DNA from: an uncultured Caryophanales bacterium
GTDB taxonomy: Bacteria; Bacillota_I; Bacilli_A; Acholeplasmatales; Anaeroplasmataceae
Reading direction: 5' to 3'
NCBI GenBank assembly: GCA_937885165.1
Contig: CAKZZJ010000169.1
Location: 1-19,352 of the forward strand
Length of the DNA: 19,352 nucleotides
In this document: in pieces, positions 13,704 to 19,352 of the stretch
Layout: each line of letters starts with the position of its first letter
How positions within the stretch are numbered: the stretch's first letter is position 1
Notes under the pieces: model-generated
What the model saw: the letters and a program-made list of their open reading frames with translations, nothing else
The model's database searches: none
What the model was told of the DNA's origin: nothing
Made by a program: the position numbers and the translations under genes

Positions 13704-16109
13704 ATGATTAAATTAACAAACATCAATAAATATTACAATAAAGGTAAATCAAATGAAATACATGTAATTAATGATGTATCATTAGAATTACCTGATACAG
13801 GTTTTGTATCAATACTTGGTGAATCAGGTTCTGGTAAAACAACACTTCTTAATATTATCGGTGGACTTGATAAAGCCAGTGGTTTGATTTCATATGATGA
13901 CTTTGAAATGAAAGGCTATAAAATGAAAAATATAGATAATTTCAGAGTTAAGAATATTGGTTATGTCTTCCAAAATTATAATCTAATTGAGGAATTAACT
14001 GTGTTTGACAATCTGTCAATTGTATTAGATGCTATAGGTATTACTGATTATAATGAAGTTAAAGCAAGATGTGATTACGTATTAAAAAAAGTAGGTTTAT
14101 ATAAATATAGAAAAAAACTTGCTAAAGAGTTGTCGGGTGGACAATTACAAAGAGTGTCTATTGCTAGGGCACTAGTAAAGAAATCAAAAATAATTATTGC
14201 TGATGAACCAACAGGTAATCTTGATAGTGCTAATTCTATTGAGATTATGAACATCTTAAGAAGTTTAAGTAAAAAGTCTTTAATTATTTTAGTAACACAT
14301 AATAAAGAATTAGCAGAAGTATATTCAGATACTATTTTAGATATTAAAGATGGTAAGATAGTGGGTATCAGAAATACTGATAAGAACCATAAATTAAATA
14401 AAGATAAAACCAATGCTTATTATTTAAAGGATTTACATAAAGAAGAAACAAATGGTGTTTTATCAGCCAAAATTTATTCGAATGAAGAAGCGCCAAAATT
14501 AGATTTTGTAATTGTTTATGATAAGGGGACGTATTATTTAAAAACTGACGCTAAAATCGAATTATTACAAAATACAAATATTGAATTTTTAGACGAACAT
14601 TATGAAGAAAAAACAATAGAAGAAATCAAAGAAGATTTGGATTATGATGATTCATTTTTCCAAGATGACAAGGTAGATAATAAAACCAAATATCAAAAAT
14701 TCAAAAATTTACTTGGTGGTGGTTTTAAAGCCTTAAAGAAAGCAAGACCAAGATCTAAATTCTTTAGGGTAGTACTTTTTGTAATCGGTATAATTTTAGC
14801 GATAGTAGTACTTAATTTAACATCAAGACTTTATATTGATACTACATCAATTTTTGACAATAATGATGTATATGTAGTAAGCACAACAAGAACTACACTC
14901 AGCAACGAAAGAGTACTTGCGGCTAAAGAAGAAGGTTTAATAGATAATTTATATGGTGCATATTATTCATCTTATGATAACACTGCTGTTGCTACAGTAA
15001 ACTATAGAAAAAATAGTTATGCATCATCAGCGATTGACATTAATGTAGGCTATATCTATGGCTTTGATTTAATAGAAAATAATAAATTATTGTACGGTAG
15101 TTATCCAACTGATGATAATCAAATTATAATTGATAAAGCATTTGCTAAAAGATTATATAAGAAATTTGAACTGAATAATTATGACACACTACTTAATAAA
15201 AATTTATTTTCTATTTACATAGATGGAGATAAATTTGTTATAAGTGGTATTTCAAATGCCGAAAATAATTTATGTTACATAAGCGAAAATAAATTCATTT
15301 ATAATCTTGATTCAGCTACATCTGTATCTGGTTCATATAATTTTAAATCGATAAAATTAAAAAGCACAAAAAACAATAAATTTAATTTAGTATCAGGAAG
15401 GATTCCAACAAAATATAATGAGATAACGCTACCATCATACAAGAAAGAAAATGGTGATATAAATATCGGTGATAAGATAATAATTAATAGTTATACTTAT
15501 GAGGTTGTAGGTTTAACAGATGATAATTTCTGTTATGTTTGTAGCGAGGCAATTCAGGTTCTTAACGCATCATCTAACTCAATTAGATTTATGTTTACAA
15601 CATCTAAATTAAGTGAATTAAAAGAATTCTTTAAAAAAGATGATTTTAGTATCAATACAATGAAAAAGGATTATAAAATATATTCTATAGAGAGTAGCAT
15701 TGGATCATCTATAGCATTATTTGTTGGTGCTTTGATATTGTTAGGAATAATTATTTTATACATCTATTTCACAATGCGTTCTAAAATGATTGCGGATATC
15801 AAGGAAATAGGCGTTTTAAGAAGTATAGGTATAAAGAAAAAAGAAATAATTAACAAATATTTGGTTGAAATAATTATTAACACAATATTTACAAGCTTTA
15901 TTGGTTATATGCTTGTTCTTATAGGTGGGGGATTAATAATAAGTTACCTTAGAAACTTGTTAGATACTGAATTCAATGTATTTTTATCTCCATATCCTTA
16001 TTTGGGATTAATATTGTTGTTGATATTCAATATAATTTTTGGAATAATGCCGATAATTAATTTATTAAGAAAGACGCCAAGTGAAATTATGGCAAAATAT
16101 GACATTTAA
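13704..16109 (+). CDS. ABC transporter, ATPase fused to FtsX/MacB-type permease (second of pair)
   Basis: 801 residues from ATG 13704; a GTG at 13695 is also in frame and would overlap the first gene by eight bases. The ATPase is canonical: Walker A GESGSGKTT (39-47), FQNYN (about 89-93), LSGGQLQR (143-150) and IIADEPTGNLD (164-174). Between ATPase and TM1 lies an extra cytoplasmic region (about 230-350) with predicted strands around FVIVYDKGTYYLKTD and an acidic stretch, absent in the partner. TM1 is at about 353-372, the outside domain at 375-660 (with GRIPTKYNEITL), and TM2, TM3 and TM4 at about 668-690, 720-748 and 765-788. With the first gene it would give a two-ATPase, eight-helix exporter or envelope machine. 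No two-component system is adjacent. Substrate unknown. Confidence 0.88.
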   Translation: MIKLTNINKYYNKGKSNEIHVINDVSLELPDTGFVSILGESGSGKTTLLNIIGGLDKASGLISYDDFEMKGYKMKNIDNFRVKNIGYVFQNYNLIEELTVFDNLSIVLDAIGITDYNEVKARCDYVLKKVGLYKYRKKLAKELSGGQLQRVSIARALVKKSKIIIADEPTGNLDSANSIEIMNILRSLSKKSLIILVTHNKELAEVYSDTILDIKDGKIVGIRNTDKNHKLNKDKTNAYYLKDLHKEETNGVLSAKIYSNEEAPKLDFVIVYDKGTYYLKTDAKIELLQNTNIEFLDEHYEEKTIEEIKEDLDYDDSFFQDDKVDNKTKYQKFKNLLGGGFKALKKARPRSKFFRVVLFVIGIILAIVVLNLTSRLYIDTTSIFDNNDVYVVSTTRTTLSNERVLAAKEEGLIDNLYGAYYSSYDNTAVATVNYRKNSYASSAIDINVGYIYGFDLIENNKLLYGSYPTDDNQIIIDKAFAKRLYKKFELNNYDTLLNKNLFSIYIDGDKFVISGISNAENNLCYISENKFIYNLDSATSVSGSYNFKSIKLKSTKNNKFNLVSGRIPTKYNEITLPSYKKENGDINIGDKIIINSYTYEVVGLTDDNFCYVCSEAIQVLNASSNSIRFMFTTSKLSELKEFFKKDDFSINTMKKDYKIYSIESSIGSSIALFVGALILLGIIILYIYFTMRSKMIADIKEIGVLRSIGIKKKEIINKYLVEIIINTIFTSFIGYMLVLIGGGLIISYLRNLLDTEFNVFLSPYPYLGLILLLIFNIIFGIMPIINLLRKTPSEIMAKYDI

Positions 16110-16122
16110 AGAGAGGAAAAAA

Positions 16123-17214
16123 ATGAGAGCGTATAATTTTTCAGCAGGTCCAGCTATTTTACCTGTAGAGGTTTTAAAAGAAGCTGCAAATGAAATTTTA
16201 GATTATGAAGGAACAGGAATGTCCATTATGGAGATGAGCCACAGAACCAAAACTTTTGAGAAGGTTTTAAATGATGCTGAGGCTTTATTGCGTGAAATAA
16301 TGAATATTCCGTCAAATTACAAAGTTATTTTTGTTCAAGGTGGGGCAACAACACAATTTGCTGCCATACCATTAAATTTGATGAGTGACAATAAAAAAGC
16401 TGCCTATATAGAAACAGGTAACTTTTCTAAAAAAGCTTATCAGGAAGCAAAGATTTTTTCACCAGAAGGCGTAAGAATTGTAGCTTCTAGCAAAGATAAG
16501 AACTATACATATATCCCAGATTGCAGCAATCTTGATATAGATAAAGATGATGATTATGTTTATATTTGTGAAAACAACACAATCTTTGGTACTAAATTTC
16601 ACACTCTTCCTGATACAAAAGGGAAACCTCTTGTATCAGATCAATCATCTTGTTTTTTAAGTGAGCCGGTTGATGTAACTAAATATGGCGTAATTTATGC
16701 AGGCGTTCAGAAAAATGTTGGACCTTCAGGTCTAGCAATTGTAATTGTTCGTGAAGATTTAGTAAGAGATGAATTAGTGTTTAAAACTCCAACTATGTTA
16801 AACTGGAAAGTACAGATTGATGCTGGTAGTTTATATAATACACCAAACAGTTGGGCAATTTATATTTGTGGTAAGGTATTCAAATGGATTAAAGACTTGG
16901 GCGGGCTTGAAGTAATGAAAAAAAGAAATGAAGCTAAAGCTAAAGTTTTATATGATTACCTTGAAACATCTAAATTATTTAAAAATGAAGTAGAAAAGAA
17001 AGATCGTTCTATCATGAACATAGTATTTAGAACAGAGAGTGAAGAACTTGATGCTAAATTTGTTTCTGAAGCAAAGAATCATAACATCGTATCAATTAAA
17101 GGACATCGTCTTGTTGGTGGTATGAGGGCATCAATTTATAACGCAATGCCAATTGAAGGTGTTTATGCTTTGGTCGATTTCATGAGAGAATTTGAAAAGG
17201 AGAATTTAAAATAA
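16123..17214 (+). CDS. serC: Phosphoserine aminotransferase
   Basis: 363 residues, the usual SerC length. It transfers the amino group of glutamate to 3-phosphohydroxypyruvate, the second step of serine synthesis, with pyridoxal phosphate. Visible are the N-terminal YNFSAGPAILP, Arg42 in SHRTK, QGGATTQF (72-79), Asp173 in VSDQSS, the PLP lysine Lys197 in YAGVQKNVG, and GHRLVGGMRASIYNAMP near the C-terminus. The ATG at 16123 has GAGAGGAA upstream. An in-frame start 42 bases earlier lies inside the ABC gene and is rejected. Only 13 bases separate it from the ABC gene and one from serA, so all are probably cotranscribed. Confidence 0.95.
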   Translation: MRAYNFSAGPAILPVEVLKEAANEILDYEGTGMSIMEMSHRTKTFEKVLNDAEALLREIMNIPSNYKVIFVQGGATTQFAAIPLNLMSDNKKAAYIETGNFSKKAYQEAKIFSPEGVRIVASSKDKNYTYIPDCSNLDIDKDDDYVYICENNTIFGTKFHTLPDTKGKPLVSDQSSCFLSEPVDVTKYGVIYAGVQKNVGPSGLAIVIVREDLVRDELVFKTPTMLNWKVQIDAGSLYNTPNSWAIYICGKVFKWIKDLGGLEVMKKRNEAKAKVLYDYLETSKLFKNEVEKKDRSIMNIVFRTESEELDAKFVSEAKNHNIVSIKGHRLVGGMRASIYNAMPIEGVYALVDFMREFEKENLK

Positions 17215-17215
17215 A

Positions 17216-18361
17216 ATGAAAGCATTTTGCTTAAATAAAATTTCTAAAGTCGCAATAGATAATCTAAAAAATCCTGATACTGTAGTTGACAAAATAGAAG
17301 ATGCAGATTCAATCTTAGTTCGTTCTCAACAGATGATAGATATGGACCTTGGTGATAATATTTTAGCTGTAGCTCGTGCAGGTGCTGGAGTTAACAATAT
17401 ACCTTTAGAAAAATACGCTAATAAAGGCGTTGTTGTCTTTAATACACCAGGAGCTAATGCAAACGCCGTAAAAGAATTAGTTATTGCTGGATTATTACTT
17501 TCAAGCAGGGATATTATCGGCGGCAATAAGTGGATAGATGAAAATAAAAATGATCCTGATATCGCAAAAACTGCAGAAAAAGCAAAAGCCAAATTTGCCG
17601 GAAATGAATTATTAGGTAAAAACATTGCTGTAATTGGTTTGGGTGCTATTGGCGTTAAGGTTGCCAATGCTTGTTTATCTCTTGGTATGAATGTCAAAGG
17701 ATATGATAATTTTTTAGCAATTAATAACGCAATGGAATTAAATAGAAATATCAATTATGTGGAAAAAATAGAAGAAGCAGTAAAAGACTGTGATTTTATA
17801 ACTATCCATGTACCACTTCTTGATAGCACAAGAGGAATGATTGATAAAAAACTTATATCTAATTTAAAGGATGGTGCAGTAATACTTAATTTTGCTAGAG
17901 ATACTTTAGTTAATGAAGATGATTTAAAAGAAGCATTAGAAAATGGAAAAATTAAAAAATATGTCACTGATTTTGTTAATGCGAGTGTCGTAACATTTCC
18001 AAACACAATCATATTGCCGCATCTTGGTGCCTCAACTGAGGAAGCTGAAGATAATTGTGCTATTATGGCAGTAAATGAACTAAAGGATTATCTAGAAAAC
18101 GGCAACATCACACATTCAGTCAATTATCCTGATTTAAATGCCGGGATGAAAGTAGGAACAAGAATAACAATCCATCATAAAAATATCCCTGGTATGATTG
18201 CTGAATTCACAGCTTTAATTAAAGGTGAAGGTGGTAACATCATTAATTTTACAAGTAAGGCTAAAGGTGATTTTGCGTATTCAGTATTAGATGTTGAAGG
18301 CAAATTTAATGAAAATGAAATTAAAGATATCGATGGAGTTTTAAGGGTAAGAGTGCTTTAA
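17216..18361 (+). CDS. serA: D-3-phosphoglycerate dehydrogenase (short, ACT-containing)
   Basis: 381 residues. It oxidises 3-phosphoglycerate with NAD+, the first step of serine synthesis. The NAD motif GLGAIGVKVAN is at 141-151, the substrate Arg lies in NFARDTLVN (225-233), and the catalytic His269 in PHLGAST. A C-terminal ACT-like domain (about 311-381, TRITIHHKNIPGMIAEFTAL) may sense serine. The canonical catalytic Glu of the DVFxxEP motif is not visible: the segment between TDF (251-253) and His269 is short and has no acidic residue after Asp252. This shortened form occurs in a subgroup of PGDHs, so activity is still likely. It follows serC by one base. Confidence 0.92.
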   Translation: MKAFCLNKISKVAIDNLKNPDTVVDKIEDADSILVRSQQMIDMDLGDNILAVARAGAGVNNIPLEKYANKGVVVFNTPGANANAVKELVIAGLLLSSRDIIGGNKWIDENKNDPDIAKTAEKAKAKFAGNELLGKNIAVIGLGAIGVKVANACLSLGMNVKGYDNFLAINNAMELNRNINYVEKIEEAVKDCDFITIHVPLLDSTRGMIDKKLISNLKDGAVILNFARDTLVNEDDLKEALENGKIKKYVTDFVNASVVTFPNTIILPHLGASTEEAEDNCAIMAVNELKDYLENGNITHSVNYPDLNAGMKVGTRITIHHKNIPGMIAEFTALIKGEGGNIINFTSKAKGDFAYSVLDVEGKFNENEIKDIDGVLRVRVL

Positions 18362-18362
18362 T

Positions 18363-19160
18363 GTGAAACTCGGTATGCCACAATTATATGAATTTGATAA
18401 TATAGAAGATAATTTAAAATTAGCTAAAGAGTTAAATTTGGATTTTATTGAATTAAATTTAAACTTTTCATACTGCAGAAAAGAAATGGAAGCAGGGAAT
18501 TTAAAAGCTTTGCTTGATAAATATAATATAAAAGCAACACTTCATTTTTATGATGAGGCTGATTTTGGTACATATCAAGAAGTTATTGATGCGTATCTTA
18601 TTCATATGGAAAGGTATGCTAAATTAGGTGAAGGCTATATTAGAAGTATAAATATACATGCAATACCAGGCCCTGTAGTTACAATATCTGGTATTAAACA
18701 TTATATTTATGAAAAGGAATATGATGAATATATTAAAAGATTAATCAAAAATTTAAAGAAAGCCGAAGAAATCTGTAATAAACATAATATAATTATGGTT
18801 ATTGAACAAACAGAAGGTTTAGTACCATATATGGAAAGAACATATATAGATATGGTAAAAAACAATTTTAAATTTTGTATTGATGTTGGTCATGTAAATG
18901 TATCAACAGGCGATTTTTATTCTTGGGTAGAAAAATTACCTGATATGCATTTTTATGAATGCCATTTTCATGATGGGGATGGCAAAAGATGCCATTTAGC
19001 ATTAGGAAAAGGGAATATGGATAAAGAATATGCATATAATCTTATAAAAAGGCATGATGAATATGATCTTGCCCATGGCGATGAAATGTGGGTTAATCTT
19101 GAAGTTAAATGCAGCGAAGACTTAAGAATATCAGTCCCATATTTTAGAAAATTAAAATAA
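18363..19160 (+). CDS. Sugar phosphate isomerase/epimerase-like TIM barrel (AP endonuclease 2 superfamily)
   Basis: 265 residues from GTG 18363, one base after serA. The xylose isomerase-like TIM barrel pattern is clear: INIHAIPG (96-103), VIEQTEG (146-152), FCIDVGHVNVSTGD (171-184), ECHFHDGDGKRCHLALGKGNMD (199-220) and VNLEVK (244-249). Probable metal ligands are His99, Glu148, Asp174, His177, His201 and Glu247. This superfamily includes sugar epimerases, inosose enzymes and endonuclease IV, so the reaction is open. The tight link to serC and serA suggests a task near serine or phosphoglycerate metabolism. It is not a phosphoserine phosphatase by any visible motif. Confidence 0.8.
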   Translation: MKLGMPQLYEFDNIEDNLKLAKELNLDFIELNLNFSYCRKEMEAGNLKALLDKYNIKATLHFYDEADFGTYQEVIDAYLIHMERYAKLGEGYIRSINIHAIPGPVVTISGIKHYIYEKEYDEYIKRLIKNLKKAEEICNKHNIIMVIEQTEGLVPYMERTYIDMVKNNFKFCIDVGHVNVSTGDFYSWVEKLPDMHFYECHFHDGDGKRCHLALGKGNMDKEYAYNLIKRHDEYDLAHGDEMWVNLEVKCSEDLRISVPYFRKLK

Positions 19161-19204
19161 AAATCACAGCAATAATTTAAATGATATCTCTAAAGTGAAC
19201 AAAA

Positions 19205-19254
19205 AAAACAGGTGTAAATGAGCTATGTAAATAGCCGAAATTACATCTGTTTTA
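19205..19254 (+). terminator. Terminator of the ABC-serCA-TIM barrel unit
   Basis: AAAACAGGTGTAA (about 19205-19217) pairs with TTACATCTGTTTT (19241-19253) with one G-T pair. An inner stem GCTAT/ATAGC (19222-19235) caps it, and T-rich sequence follows. Confidence 0.75.
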
Positions 19255-19270
19255 TTATGCTTAAAATCAC

Positions 19271-19290
19271 AAAAAAAGGCTTTATAAGCC
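19271..19290 (-). terminator. Leftward terminator of a gene beyond the right edge
   Basis: On the minus strand, GGCTT-ATA-AAGCC (19290-19278) is followed by TTTTTTT (19277-19271). This suggests a convergent gene that ends in or just outside the last bases of the window. No coding frame can be assigned to 19291-19352. Confidence 0.55.
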
Positions 19291-19352
19291 AAAATTGTTT
19301 TTTTGGCAAAGGTATACAATTTTAATAACAAAATCCCAATTTTATCCCCTAT

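Noticed and set aside
17326..18012. Minus-strand open frames inside serA
   Set aside because: Shadows of an unmistakable dehydrogenase.
1..19352. CRISPR array, complete prophage, or toxin-antitoxin pair
   Set aside because: No regularly spaced repeat with unique spacers, no phage structural genes, and no small two-gene operon with such motifs were found; the phased repeats at 2803-2863 are too short and close to be CRISPR.

Overview
The window is AT-rich DNA from a low-GC Bacillota, probably a gut-type Erysipelotrichia/RF39-like or related Bacilli lineage. Supports for this are an AT-biased codon use, A/G-rich ribosome binding sites, compact hairpin-plus-T-run terminators, a T-box leader on serS, and clostridial-type NfnAB. 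UGA acts as a stop (the first ABC gene ends in TGA at 13700-13702) and tryptophan is TGG throughout, so this is not a UGA=Trp mollicute. The species cannot be fixed from sequence alone.

Left part (1-4000) is an accessory, decayed region. Bases 1-55 are an exact reverse complement of 2976-3030. The second copy is the end and leader of an IS66-type element whose orfA (3057-3452) is intact but whose orfB is cut short and whose transposase is missing. The first copy is the inward-facing end of a second, oppositely oriented element that lies mostly outside the window. Between them sit an AAA+ ATPase of the AAA_14/DUF4143 type (351-1607), a broken GNAT acetyltransferase gene (1674-2438) and about 540 bases of small structured or repeated DNA: an imperfect inverted repeat, terminators, a GC-rich nested palindrome and four phased GTGTTTCA repeats. 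Bases 3532-3990 hold only gene debris.

Middle part (3957-8445) is ordinary metabolic DNA: an SDR oxidoreductase with its own promoter and a palindrome over the -35, then a two-gene NfnAB-type electron-bifurcating transhydrogenase operon, then a membrane-bound GGDEF diguanylate cyclase that converges on a MATE efflux gene with a shared bidirectional terminator.

Right part (8442-19352): the MATE gene and serS are divergent. The MATE gene has a strong promoter and a terminator-like hairpin just before its RBS. serS has a full T-box leader with a probable UCU (Ser) specifier. After a serS terminator comes a tightly packed run in one direction: two ABC transporter genes, each an ATPase fused to a MacB/FtsX-type permease, followed with gaps of 13, 1 and 1 bases by serC, serA and an AP-endonuclease-2-like TIM-barrel protein. 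serC and serA give two of the three steps of serine synthesis; no phosphoserine phosphatase is present. The window ends in terminators, one of which points leftward and suggests a convergent gene just beyond the edge.

No new system can be demonstrated from the sequence. The parts most worth following are the IS66-bounded cargo region with its palindrome and phased repeats, the attenuator-like MATE leader, and the linkage of the ABC pair to serine biosynthesis.
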